Shown piece after piece: positions 7,794 through 15,995 of a DNA stretch of 64,000 nucleotides; position 1 is the stretch's first letter; each line of letters opens with the position of its first letter. Below the pieces are notes generated by a model. It saw only the letters and a list, made by a program, of their open reading frames with translations. It searched no databases and was not told the DNA's origin. The stretch comes from Erythrobacteraceae bacterium WH01K (GTDB lineage Bacteria > Pseudomonadota > Alphaproteobacteria > Sphingomonadales > Sphingomonadaceae): positions 108,503 through 172,502 of the forward strand of contig CP115967.1 in NCBI GenBank assembly GCA_027941995.1. Direction: 5' to 3'. A program made the position numbers and the translations under genes.

Positions 7794-8767
7794 CGCGCAT
7801 TCGAAGAGCCAGGTCGTAGATAGGTGTCGAGCGCGTCTCGGAGAGCGAATGGTGTTTGCATGCCCGTTTCTTCCGGCACGATCCAGCTCGCCCATGCACG
7901 CGCTTCACCGCACAGGCCGACAAGCCCGAACGGCCATCCTCTAAGTAAACGCTCCACGCCGCGCATCGCATCATGCGCCGAACTAGTGGTCATCGACCGA
8001 ATGCTGGGTGTTTTCGCCCTATACTCCAGTTCAAGTTTGCCGATCGACGGCTGCAAAGCATCTCGGACGCGGCTGCCCCAACCTCGCGATACGATCGCTC
8101 GGAAAAGCGCCAGCTGCATGGCGAAGAAGGCGACCGGATGTGTGCCGTGCAGATACGGCCAGGCAACAGCCCGCCCGTCGAGCACCGCCTCATTATGCGC
8201 CTGGAGTGTGAGAACGTTTGGATCAGCGGTCGGCGCTTCGGGTGTCGTTAGAGCAAGACCGCAGCCGTCGCAATGTCGCATGCCGCCTCTATGGGGCTGG
8301 TAGGGCGCACCGCAGCCGGGGCATCCATCCAGCAACACCCGCCCGTGCCGTGTACACGTTGGAAACAGCCGCAAGCGCCAGGTCAATGGAAGATAGGCCG
8401 TCTCTTCGGCCAGACAGTGCGGGCAGAAAGCCTGGCCGTGCGCCTTCCGAATACGGTGGCGCACGCCGAGCGGAACGATCATGAAGGATTGGTTAGCGCC
8501 CGAAATGCTCTCGGCCAGCACGCCCTCATATGCGCCGAGAGAAGTACGCCTCGCCCGTTCGAGCGTTACTCCCGTCTTCACCGCCAGAGCTTCGAAAAGC
8601 TCTGGCGGTGCGACAAGGTCGCCATCCCTGGTCCAGAACTCGAGCCCGGGCACGAGTTCCTTCATCAGCGAATGGTGCTTGGTGCCCTTCACCTCGGCAA
8701 TGCGGATCAACCATGAGGTGATCGATTCCCGAGGCAGAGGGCGAGGACGGATATGCCAATAGCTCAC
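7790..8767 (-). CDS. tniQ: TniQ/TnsD-family target-selection protein
   Basis: A protein of 325 residues with the TniQ fold signature: YWHIRPRPLPRESITSWLIRIA at the start and a zinc-binding region CPHC (115-118), Cys138, CPGC (149-152) and CDGC (166-169) holding FPTCTRHGRVLLDGCPGC. TniQ proteins link the AAA regulator to a chosen DNA target. I chose GTG 8767 because it overlaps the tniB stop as GTGA and has GGGAG five bases upstream; an in-frame ATG at 8779 is less well placed. It is the last gene of tniA-tniB-tniQ. The region after the zinc module is only about 150 residues, short compared with Tn7 TnsD (508). Confidence 0.85.
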   Translation of the reverse strand: MSYWHIRPRPLPRESITSWLIRIAEVKGTKHHSLMKELVPGLEFWTRDGDLVAPPELFEALAVKTGVTLERARRTSLGAYEGVLAESISGANQSFMIVPLGVRHRIRKAHGQAFCPHCLAEETAYLPLTWRLRLFPTCTRHGRVLLDGCPGCGAPYQPHRGGMRHCDGCGLALTTPEAPTADPNVLTLQAHNEAVLDGRAVAWPYLHGTHPVAFFAMQLALFRAIVSRGWGSRVRDALQPSIGKLELEYRAKTPSIRSMTTSSAHDAMRGVERLLRGWPFGLVGLCGEARAWASWIVPEETGMQTPFALRDALDTYLRPGSSNAR

Positions 8768-9690
8768 GCTGGCTCCCATTCCTTGTCCGCCTTTAGCTGA
8801 AGACGGTTCACGACGTCTTCGCTGCGCTCGGACAGCGGCACCCATTCCATCGCCTCAAGCGTTTTGGCGTCAATCACCTCGCGGCCCGTCTGGATCGCCG
8901 TGCGAGCCGCAAGCAGCATGACGCGGCGAATATGGCCGATGACATGATCCCCCATCTCAAGGATTGTCTCGACGAGCGCAGGATCGGCGACGATGTGCGA
9001 AACCTTGCGCAGCGGCAGCCGTACTTCGAGGTTATGTATGAGCACATTGGCCTCATCCCCACGTTCCCACGGCGGCAGGACGAGCTGCTCGAACCGGCGC
9101 TGCAATTGCGGGTCGTCGTTCAAGATATCGATGCCTGCCGGTGTACCGAACAACGCGACGCCGCACCCGGTATCCTCACCGATCGACTTGATCATGTTCT
9201 TGAGCGCCTCGCGATTGCGCGAGGTACCGTTGGCGAGGTCCTGGAACTCGTCGATGATAAGCAGCTTGGTTTGCATCGCCCTTAAAACCGCATAGGCCAT
9301 TGAGGTCAGATGCGACGTCGACCACCTGAGGTTGAAGGGCTCGCCGACATAGCGCAGGATCCGGATGGCGAACTCGCGCACCGAAGCTTCGCCCGGCATC
9401 GAAATCCGAACCACATCAGCACGATCGGCATCGCCGAGAATATTTGTCTGGATCGGATGCAGCGAGGCGAAGTGTTTCGAGATCGTGCTCTTGCCGTTGA
9501 AGCTGCGCCCGAACACAGCAATGCTGTGTTCGTACGGCTCGGGCATGTTGAGGATCGCCGCAAGGCGCTCCTCAAGCTCCATCATGCGCGGATGGTGGAT
9601 GGTCAGCGGCTCGTTGAGGAAAGCGAGCCGGGTCGCTGCATCCTCAAGGCGCAGTTCGTCGATCGGTGTGGTGGTGTTGGTCTGGGTCAT
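8764..9690 (-). CDS. tniB: TniB, AAA ATPase transposition regulator (TnsC homologue)
   Basis: A protein of 308 residues. Walker A is GRSFNGKST at 61-69 and Walker B LLIIDEFQDL from about 143, followed by sensor residues near GVALFGTPAG. TniB/TnsC assemble on target DNA in an ATP-dependent manner and pass target information from TniQ to the transposase. The start overlaps the tniA stop as ATGA (9687-9690) and the stop overlaps the tniQ GTG, so the three are translationally coupled. Length matches Tn5053-type TniB (about 302). Confidence 0.88.
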   Translation of the reverse strand: MTQTNTTTPIDELRLEDAATRLAFLNEPLTIHHPRMMELEERLAAILNMPEPYEHSIAVFGRSFNGKSTISKHFASLHPIQTNILGDADRADVVRISMPGEASVREFAIRILRYVGEPFNLRWSTSHLTSMAYAVLRAMQTKLLIIDEFQDLANGTSRNREALKNMIKSIGEDTGCGVALFGTPAGIDILNDDPQLQRRFEQLVLPPWERGDEANVLIHNLEVRLPLRKVSHIVADPALVETILEMGDHVIGHIRRVMLLAARTAIQTGREVIDAKTLEAMEWVPLSERSEDVVNRLQLKADKEWEPA

Positions 9691-11450
9691 TTTACGGCTC
9701 CGGAACTGGGAAGAATGGTGATGGTGGCGGGGTCGATTTTCACGACCGGCGCCGGGGGAAGCGGCGATGCTTCAGGAGCGGGCAACCGGTGCTGGCCACG
9801 CCCGCGCTTCTCAGCCTGCTGCGCGACCTTGCGCTGCTTGGCCCGCTCGAGCTTGGACGTCGGTTTGGCGACCTTGCGGCGGCGCCTGGCCTCCGCACGC
9901 TCCTTCTCGATCAGACCGAGAATGCCCGTTGCCGTGACCTGGCCACGCTTCTTGAGCTTAGCCTTGAGTGAGGCGCGCGCCTTTTCCCACTCGGCAACGG
10001 TAATCTCCTTGCCCTCGGTCAAAGCATCGCGGAGTTCGATGTAGCGCCCGTTACGCGGGTCCTCGACGAAGGCGCGGCTCACATCGGAAGGATCGCGCTT
10101 GACGTTGAAGAAGGTGCCCTTGGCCACGTTCAGGAGAGGCTGCAGCTCGCGCGCAGTGTAGCTGCAATAGCTTACCCGCAGCCCATATTTCTCCAGCTTG
10201 CGCCGCTCGGTCTTGAGAAAATCGAGGTAGAAGCCCTGCGGATCGTCAACCCTCCGGGGATCGCCGTACTGCGCGACGCCGAGATTCCACTTCTCGGCCG
10301 GCGTCATTGCCAAAGCGGGATGGACGCGATGGGGATACTCGCACACGAAGAACCGGACCATCGCTTCCAGATACTGCTTGAGCGTCAGTTCCGCGGTCTT
10401 GGTTGGATCGATCCGGTCCTTCTCCCGCCGCGTCTTGCTGAAAAGGGTATTGCCCGGCAGCTTGCGGGTCTCCTTCATCGCCGTTCCAATGAGCCGCTCG
10501 ATGACGCCGCCATGATGCGGCTGCGAACGGTGCGACAGGTCGATGCGCCACTTCTCGCACCCGCGATGAAACGACTTCGAGGTAAAATCGCAGCCGCGAT
10601 CGACGAAAACGGCCGACGGGATGCCGTACCAGGGCCAGTCCAACCCGAGAATCCCCATGGCCTGAAGCCAACCGTCCTTGGGAAGGCACGCGATTGCCAT
10701 CGCCTCGGCGAGTTCCTCGACTCTCGGGTAGCCGAATGTCACATGGATGCCGAGCGGAACGCGCGAGAACTCGTCCACCACCATCGTGAAGGTCGGCCTG
10801 CCGAGCGAAATCCAGAGTTCCTCCGAAATGACATGCAGATCGGCATAGGTATGATCGATCTGGATCCGATCGAGCGGATAGGTGCAAGGCGGGGTCGAAC
10901 CCTTGTTGCGATCGTACTTGTCGGCAGCAGCCTGAGCGCCGTGCTTATGAGCATAGCGCACCCGCTCGTCGAGCGCCTCCCACCGCCGCCGGATCGTCCG
11001 CTCGGAGGGAGCCTCGAGACCGGCTTTGGTGCACGCCTTCTGGACGTTCTCGATATAGACCGTGACCGGCTGACCCTTATAGCGCTTCTGCCTCAGGAAC
11101 TTCTTGAGCTCGGTTTCGGCAACCTCCTCAACCGCCGGATCGAGCTTGGAATGCCAGATCCGCTTGGCCGGAGGCTTGAACAGCGCCATAGCGTGCCCTG
11201 CCGCCTCGTAATCCGTGAGCTTGCGGTAAAACTTGGCCGGCGACCAACCGAGCATGCCGGCAGCCTTCTCGGCGTTTTCGCGGGTGCGCTCGCCATTGCG
11301 GAAGGTATCGATAACGCAGGCCTCGAAGCGGATCTGCTTCCAGTCGGCCTCGCTGATATCGTCAAGCGAGAGCTTCTGACCGGCACCCTGGCGCGCAACC
11401 GTGTTGATGCTGGCCGCCGTCGAAACGACGTTCTTCTTGGTATTGGACAT
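9687..11450 (-). CDS. tniA: TniA, DDE transposase (TnsB homologue)
   Basis: A protein of 587 residues with a retroviral-integrase-type catalytic core: Asp199 in QIDHTYADL, Asp284 in VFVDRGCDF and Glu318 in GVIERLIG. An N-terminal helix-turn-helix region (about 45-90) precedes it, and a Mu-type C-terminal domain plus a basic tail (RRRRKVAKPTSKLERAKQRK) follow. It would bind the element ends and make the 3' strand transfers. The ATG at 11450 has GGAG about eight bases upstream; an ATG five codons earlier (11465) is possible. It heads the tniA-tniB-tniQ operon. Confidence 0.88.
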   Translation of the reverse strand: MSNTKKNVVSTAASINTVARQGAGQKLSLDDISEADWKQIRFEACVIDTFRNGERTRENAEKAAGMLGWSPAKFYRKLTDYEAAGHAMALFKPPAKRIWHSKLDPAVEEVAETELKKFLRQKRYKGQPVTVYIENVQKACTKAGLEAPSERTIRRRWEALDERVRYAHKHGAQAAADKYDRNKGSTPPCTYPLDRIQIDHTYADLHVISEELWISLGRPTFTMVVDEFSRVPLGIHVTFGYPRVEELAEAMAIACLPKDGWLQAMGILGLDWPWYGIPSAVFVDRGCDFTSKSFHRGCEKWRIDLSHRSQPHHGGVIERLIGTAMKETRKLPGNTLFSKTRREKDRIDPTKTAELTLKQYLEAMVRFFVCEYPHRVHPALAMTPAEKWNLGVAQYGDPRRVDDPQGFYLDFLKTERRKLEKYGLRVSYCSYTARELQPLLNVAKGTFFNVKRDPSDVSRAFVEDPRNGRYIELRDALTEGKEITVAEWEKARASLKAKLKKRGQVTATGILGLIEKERAEARRRRKVAKPTSKLERAKQRKVAQQAEKRGRGQHRLPAPEASPLPPAPVVKIDPATITILPSSGAVK

Positions 11451-11592
11451 TTGTACGTACTCCATCTTTGAGAAATTGGAGCACGAACCGGAAAGCCGCG
11501 CGGCATCCTCGCCAGACGCGAGCGTTCGCGCTTGACTTGGGGCGGCTTTTCGGAGACAACGAAAGTGTTGAGGGATCTCGTATCCCGAAAAG

Positions 11593-11619
11593 GCCTGGTT
11601 CTTCGGAGCCAGGCTTTTT
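11593..11619. terminator. Rho-independent terminator, probably bidirectional
   Basis: The stem GCCTGGTTC / GAGCCAGGC (11593-11601 and 11606-11614, one T-G wobble) closes a TTCG tetraloop and is followed by TTTTT. On the other side it is preceded by GAAAA, so it can also work on the minus strand, where it would end the transcript of the 81-residue gene before tniA. Confidence 0.75.
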
Positions 11620-11661
11620 CCGTTTCGTGCTTGGTGAATTTAGACTTCAGGCACTCGTTTC

Positions 11662-11907
11662 CTAGATAGACACCTCCTTATCGATCGCGCGCAGCCATTC
11701 GGCCACGTCCTCTGTAAAAGCGAATGTTCCGCTCCGGCCCGGAAGTTTGAAGACGCGCACGCCCACACCTCCGCGCGCCTTGGCTTTGCGAAACGCGGCC
11801 GCGCTGGGAAATCCCAACGCCTTCCAGAGCGCTGTGCCCGTCAGAAACGGACCCGATCCATCGAGCAGTGCATCTGCCAGCTGGGTCCCGGACACCTTCG
11901 ACGCCAT
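11662..11907 (-). CDS. Small protein of the Tn7-like element, possible DNA binder
   Basis: A protein of 81 residues I do not recognise. The pattern GTQLADALLDGSGPFLTGTALWKALGFPSAAAFRKAKARGG suggests a helix-turn-helix or excisionase-like fold, and VFKLPGRSGTFAFTEDVAEWLRAI could be a beta wing with a closing helix. It is monocistronic, followed by a hairpin terminator, and divergent from the gene at 12036. Its place between tniA and tnsA fits a regulator of transposition, but this is inference. Confidence 0.5.
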   Translation of the reverse strand: MASKVSGTQLADALLDGSGPFLTGTALWKALGFPSAAAFRKAKARGGVGVRVFKLPGRSGTFAFTEDVAEWLRAIDKEVSI

Positions 11908-11970
11908 AGTATCGCTGTTCCTTTTTTTAAGCCGGATATTCGCCGATTGGCGTGCATGTCACGGGCGCTA

Positions 11971-12018
11971 CGCTTGTCCAAGCGACGTTTATCGGGCCAA
12001 AATCGTCGCTTGACTTGG
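11971..12018. promoter_or_regulatory. Palindromic operator-like region between divergent genes
   Basis: CGCTTG-TC-CAAGCG (11971-11984) is a perfect palindrome. CAAGCGACG (11979-11987) also pairs with CGTCGCTTG (12004-12012). The 12-mer CGCTTGACTTGG at 12007-12018 occurs again exactly at 11529-11540 upstream of tniA; it contains a TTGACT -35-like hexamer. Together this looks like a shared operator/promoter set. Confidence 0.5.
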
Positions 12019-12035
12019 CCGCGAATCGGAAAGCG

Positions 12036-12806
12036 ATGGGGAACACGAAGAAGGCGCGAACCGAATGGACCCTGACCAAATGGGTCATGGCCTGCGTCGA
12101 TTTCCGCGCGACACCAGAGGATGCCGAGTGGATCAAGACCGATCTCAACTGCAGCAAGGATAGTCTTCGGCATTATCGCAAAGGCGAACGCCGCATCCGG
12201 GCCGACGTTGAGGGGTCCGTTCTCGATCGTCTGGAGACGCGCTTTCCGGGAACGGCCGCGATGCTGCGCGATCCCATGGCACAGATTCTTATACGGCGAG
12301 ACCTCCCGGATGGAGCGCTTCGGCACACGATCAGGCAGCTGCCTGACCCGTATCGTACGCTACTTCTGGCGCTCGGTTACGGAGCAGATCGAAGCGAGAT
12401 CGACCCCCATGTGAAGCTCGAAGCCGTGTTAGACTATTTGCTTTAGGCAACGTCGCTCGACACTCTCCAGACGATCGTCTTCATGCTCGCTTGGTGCGAC
12501 GATATTGGCGACACGGTTTCGTGGACCACAATCTGCGAAAGGTACCGCGCAGCGCTGCCGAACATGATCTTCGAGGGAATACCCGAGCATCACTTTGCGC
12601 TGCTCGACGCGATCGACGAATACGCCCGAGCCATCGAGTTCAAGCACGGGCGACGCGTGAGTACGAAGAGCAACTGGCGGACGGCCGTCGCGAAAGCAAA
12701 GAAGATCCGCAAGGAAGGCGGGATAGCGATACAGGAGCATTGGGAGGAGATTCCCAAGGTTTTTGCGCTCCATATGGAACCGAAGGCAGACGAAGACCCT
12801 GGCTAA
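12036..12806 (+). pseudogene. Unknown 256-codon gene interrupted by one in-frame TAG
   Basis: Translation from ATG 12036 (GGAAAG just upstream) runs 136 residues to TAG 12444-12446. The same frame then stays open without another stop to 12806. The linking residues ATSLDTLQTIVFMLAWCDDIGDTVSW read like ordinary protein, and a C-to-T change of a CAG would create this TAG. So the parts are most simply one gene: an N-terminal half with a WIKTDLNCSKDSLRHYRKGERR DNA-binding-looking stretch, and a C-terminal half with RRVSTKSNWRTAVAKAKKIRKEGG. Alternatives are two genes (second start ATG 12483) or amber read-through. The function is unknown; position suggests a transposon accessory gene. Confidence 0.55.
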
Positions 12807-12837
12807 CTTGTTGCATTAGTCAGGAGCTGCTTCGATC

Positions 12838-13563
12838 TCAGCGCACGAAGACCCTTCTGCGCGGCCCAAGGTCCAAGATGGTGTCGTCGCTCCACTCGTC
12901 GGCAATATCGAACCAGAGCTTGTCCGCTGCACACAGATGCAACACCGTCGAGATGATCTCACCTCTCGCAAAACCGAACCTCTCACCGTGGAAGATCGTC
13001 GATCCCAGTGTCGCAGGAAATTCGCCGAGCCAGCCCGACAGGATCAGATCGACCAGATTGCCATCGGGCTCATAAGAGGCACGGTCGGTGATCGCCTTTG
13101 CATTCGCCAAGCCTTTGGCGGCGATCGTGTCGTCGGTCGCTAGAAGAAAAGAGCAATCGGTCTGCTCGCGGCACCAGCGCATCATGGCGATATGGGCTCG
13201 TCCGGGAACCGAGGCACCGCCTGCCTCCACGAGGCGGTCAGCCTCTCGTCGTTCCTTGACCTCGACAATGTAGCGATAACGACGCCCTTCCCGATCATTG
13301 ATCTCCACGAGATAATCGGGAGTGTATGTCCGCGTCTGTTCGTCTACGAGATCCGTGAACTCTATCGAGAAAGGCTCCCATGCGATGTGCTTCACCTCGT
13401 TCGCGAAATCGCACAGTTGGACGAATCCACGCTCGATCGATGACTGGAACGCGACCTTTTTCCCGGTTTTTCGGAGGCGATAAAGGCCAGTTTCCGCACT
13501 CACCCGAGCGGGAATTTCGCTTTTGTGCGAGGAGGTTAAGCGGACGTGGTCAACTAGTCTCAT
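12838..13563 (-). CDS. TnsA-like endonuclease of a Tn7-like element
   Basis: A protein of 241 residues with the TnsA restriction-type active site: Glu44 in SSIERGF, Asp83 in TYTPDYLVEI and the E101-V-K103 pair in YIVEVKER. In Tn7, TnsA cuts the 5' strands at the element ends, so that with TnsB the transposon is fully excised. Family length is about 230-270. The C-terminal half (about 115-241) would hold the TnsC/TnsB-interacting winged domain. It lies at the outer edge of the element, pointing inward, and is separated from tniA by the small accessory genes, which is unusual because tnsA normally abuts tnsB. Start ATG 13563 has a GAGGAGG-like site upstream in the alternative reading; the exact start is uncertain. 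Confidence 0.75.
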   Translation of the reverse strand: MRLVDHVRLTSSHKSEIPARVSAETGLYRLRKTGKKVAFQSSIERGFVQLCDFANEVKHIAWEPFSIEFTDLVDEQTRTYTPDYLVEINDREGRRYRYIVEVKERREADRLVEAGGASVPGRAHIAMMRWCREQTDCSFLLATDDTIAAKGLANAKAITDRASYEPDGNLVDLILSGWLGEFPATLGSTIFHGERFGFARGEIISTVLHLCAADKLWFDIADEWSDDTILDLGPRRRVFVR

Positions 13564-13678
13564 CGACTATGTCCACGCCAATTTGGGCAGGCAAGGATTG
13601 CCACCCAGTCTCAAAACTGGGCCGATATCGGGGTGAAAAACACCCAAGTGAGTCGCATATGTTGAGGAAATTATCATC
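13564..13678. other. Probable TnsA-side end of the Tn7-like element
   Basis: This 115-base gap lies between tnsA and the umuD stump, where the transposon end must be. It holds CCCAGT-CTCAAA-ACTGGG (about 13600-13620), the palindrome CCGATATCGG (13622-13631) and GGGTG-AAAAA-CACCC (about 13631-13645). A TGT...ACA end would fit the complement of GAAAAACA near 13640, but the opposite end is not identifiable in the window. Confidence 0.4.
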
Positions 13679-13777
13679 TGGCTCGTGCCGGAAGCCGAAG
13701 GATATCCCCATACGATCGTCGATGAGGACGTCGAAATCTGGGGCGTGGTCGTCGGCCTCGCACGGCGATACCGATGA
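13652..13777 (+). pseudogene. 3' remnant of a umuD-like (S24 peptidase) gene
   Basis: An open frame without a start ends in [20 protein letters not shown] and then [15 protein letters not shown]. This is the terminal beta hairpin of LexA/UmuD-type S24 proteins, whose last motif is usually I/VWGVVxxxxR. The catalytic Ser-Lys part is missing. The stop overlaps the umuC start as ATGA, the normal umuDC coupling. The homology ends at about 13679, close to where the Tn7-like element must end, so the insertion very probably removed or displaced the 5' part. Confidence 0.65.
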
Positions 13778-15054
13778 GCGCGCCGATTGCCTTATGTGAT
13801 TGTAATTCCTTCTATGTTTCGGCGGAACGCGTCATGGATCTATCTCTTCGAGGCGTCCCGACCATCGTCAGCTCCAACAACGACGGCAATGCAATAGCCC
13901 GCTCAGCGGAAGCCAAGGCTTTGGGCGTGAAGATGGGCGATCCAATCTTCAAGATTCGCGACTTGATCGAGAAGCACGGCATCGCGGTCCGGTCGAGCAA
14001 TTATACCCTCTACGCAGACATGCAGCGCCGGGTAATCGCTGCCACCGAACCGTACTGTCGCGACTATGAGATATATTCGATCGACGAAAACTTTATTTCA
14101 TTACAAGGATTTGAGCATCTCGATCTCGTCGACCATTGCCAGAAGCTACGCGCCAACATCCTGCAGTGGACCACGATCCCGACCTGCGTCGGCATCGGGC
14201 CGACCAAGACGCTTGCCAAGCTCGCCAACGCGGCCGCGAAAAAGAACCCGATCTTCGACGGTGTGGCGGACCTCAGCGACGAACATATTCGTCGCTACGT
14301 CATGGATCGGTTTGAAGTCGCGGATGTGTGGGGTGTGGGATCGGCGACAGCGCGGACATTGCAGACGCTGGGGATCGAGACGGCGGGGCAGCTGCGGGAC
14401 ATGCAGTTGAAGCAGGCGAGGGGCATCGGCACCGTTGTGCTGGAACGCTTGGTCGCGGAGTTGAACGGCGTGCCGGCGGATGCGGTCGAGGTGATCGCGC
14501 CGCGGCGCAAGGGAATGGCGGTGACGCGCTCGTTCGGCCGCCCGATCGCCACCAAGCACGAGCTGATGGGCGCCGTGACCCAGTTCGCCATGCGCGCCGG
14601 CGAGAAGCTGCGCCAGCACGGTCTGGTCGCCGGCAGGCTGACAGCATTCTTCCACACCAACAGGTTCAAGCCCGAGCGGCCGCAATATAGCGCGGGAAAG
14701 GCGGTAACGCTCCATCCCATGACCAGCGACAGCTTCGAGCTCATCTCGGCCGCGCGCCGGGCGGTAGAGCGGTGCTGGCGAGACGGCTATGGCTTCACCA
14801 AGGCGGGTGTGATGCTCGAGCAGCTGGACGATGCTGCGCTGCGACCGCGCACGCTGTTCGAGGACGAAGACGGCAGGGCCAAGCGCGAGCGGTTGATGGA
14901 AGCGATCGATGCAGTAAATGGGCGCTATGGAAAGATGACGATCGTGCCGGCGGCACAAGGGTTCAAGCGGCCGTGGAAGATGCGCGCAGAGAACCTTTCC
15001 CCGGCATGGACGACGCGGATCGAGGATCTGCCGATCGTCGCAGCGAAGGGCTAG
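13774..15054 (+). CDS. umuC: UmuC, Y-family translesion DNA polymerase subunit
   Basis: A protein of 426 residues, the usual UmuC length (422). The catalytic motifs are [12 protein letters not shown] (Asp9) and [10 protein letters not shown] (Asp104-Glu105), followed by [13 protein letters not shown] in the thumb region and a C-terminal little-finger domain with FHTNRFKP. With UmuD' it forms Pol V, which copies damaged DNA after SOS induction. It has lost its own umuD partner (only the last residues remain), so it could act only with a UmuD encoded elsewhere, and its original promoter and LexA box are gone. Followed after 3 bases by the SRAP gene. Confidence 0.9.
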   Translation: MSAPIALCDCNSFYVSAERVMDLSLRGVPTIVSSNNDGNAIARSAEAKALGVKMGDPIFKIRDLIEKHGIAVRSSNYTLYADMQRRVIAATEPYCRDYEIYSIDENFISLQGFEHLDLVDHCQKLRANILQWTTIPTCVGIGPTKTLAKLANAAAKKNPIFDGVADLSDEHIRRYVMDRFEVADVWGVGSATARTLQTLGIETAGQLRDMQLKQARGIGTVVLERLVAELNGVPADAVEVIAPRRKGMAVTRSFGRPIATKHELMGAVTQFAMRAGEKLRQHGLVAGRLTAFFHTNRFKPERPQYSAGKAVTLHPMTSDSFELISAARRAVERCWRDGYGFTKAGVMLEQLDDAALRPRTLFEDEDGRAKRERLMEAIDAVNGRYGKMTIVPAAQGFKRPWKMRAENLSPAWTTRIEDLPIVAAKG

Positions 15055-15057
15055 GCG

Positions 15058-15664
15058 ATGTGCAATCTCTACCGGATGACGAAAGCGCAAGCGGAAGTGG
15101 CGAAACTGTTCGAGGTCAGCGCGCCATCGTCCCTCAATACGGCAGAAGAGATCTACCCGGGCTATCCCGGCATGGTCGTGGCGGGCGATACCTTGCGCTC
15201 GATGGTCTGGGGCTTTCCACTGATTCTCAAGAGCAAGAAGACCGGAGAGCCGCTCAAACCAAAGCCCGTCAACAACACGCGCACCGACAAGCTCGACAGC
15301 TATATGTGGCGCTACAGTTTCCAGGACCGGCGATGCCTCATCCCGCTGACGGCTTGGGCCGAGGCGGAAGGTCCGAAGGGCAAGATGACGCGGACCTGGC
15401 TATCCCTGCCCGATGCGGAGCTGTTCGCGGTTGCCGGTATCTGGCGGGAAAGCGAGGAATGGGGCGAATGCTACTCGATGGTGATGCGACGCCGCCGGCG
15501 AGGCAGCGGACGTTCATGATCGGATGCCCGTCATTCTGAACGGCGAGCAGCGGGCTGTCTGGCAAACCGGATCGCAGGACGAAGCGAAAGCACTTTGCCG
15601 CGGATATGAGGGTGCCCTGGTGATCGAGCGAACCGATCAGTTGTGGAACAGGCGATCCGGATGA
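15058..15664 (+). pseudogene. Frameshifted SRAP (HMCES/YedK-type) gene
   Basis: The protein begins MCNLYRM, giving the catalytic Cys2 after Met removal, and has the family motifs WGFPL, VNNTRTDK and LTAWAEAEG. After YSMVM at about 15484 the frame changes: the first frame stops at 15519, while the next frame continues with DAAGEAADVHDRMPVIL and a normal C-terminus ending in TGA 15662-15664. Loss of two bases (or gain of one) explains it. The His in VHDRMP, needed by SRAP proteins, is only in the shifted part. SRAP proteins crosslink to abasic sites in single-stranded DNA and often sit beside umuC. A sequencing error is possible. Confidence 0.75.
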
Positions 15665-15995
15665 GACTGCTAGGTCAACCGAAGTAACTCGAAAATAACG
15701 AACAATTCGAAAGCATTGCGAAACCAGTTTGCTTAATGGAAGACTGGTCGTGAAGCATGTTTCGAACGCACCCAATGAGCCGCGCTCTGGTGCGTTCGGT
15801 CTTTTATTAAGGAGACTCCCTTTTCTCGGCCGCGCATCGACGGGGCGAACAGGACAGAGAGCCAAGCGGCGACGAGGTGCGAACCGGCCAAATTCAAGGA
15901 CGGGGTCCCGATACCGCGCCGAGAGTTCGAGCAGTATTTCGATCAGGCCGGGCTCGAGTTGCTGAAGGTGATGTGACAGTCGCTCAGCAAGAAGA
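15665..15995. other. Intergenic region after the umuC-SRAP unit
   Basis: Contains the terminator at 15763-15798. Beyond it the + strand has an open frame without any usable start (15779-15976) ending in FEQYFDQAGLELLKVM. It reads somewhat like a protein end but cannot be supported as a gene. I see nothing else. Confidence 0.5.
15763..15798 (+). terminator. Rho-independent terminator after the umuC-SRAP operon
   Basis: The perfect 10-base stem CGAACGCACC / GGTGCGTTCG (15763-15772 and 15789-15798) with a 16-base loop is followed by GTCTTTTATT. It lies about 100 bases after the restored SRAP stop. Confidence 0.75.

Noticed and set aside
10320..11471. 383-codon open frame on the + strand opposite tniA
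   Set aside because: Shadow of the transposase gene, which carries its DDE residues in the other strand.
11529..11626. Small RNA from the TTGACT element to the TTCG-loop terminator
   Set aside because: A -35-like hexamer precedes the hairpin, but no acceptable -10 lies at the right distance and the hairpin is explained as the terminator of the 81-residue gene on the other strand.
14146..15090. 314-codon open frame on the - strand opposite umuC
   Set aside because: Antisense to a gene with intact polymerase motifs.
15779..15976. Open frame ending FEQYFDQAGLELLKVM after the terminator
   Set aside because: Protein-like ending but no usable start codon and it begins inside the terminator; not reported as a gene.
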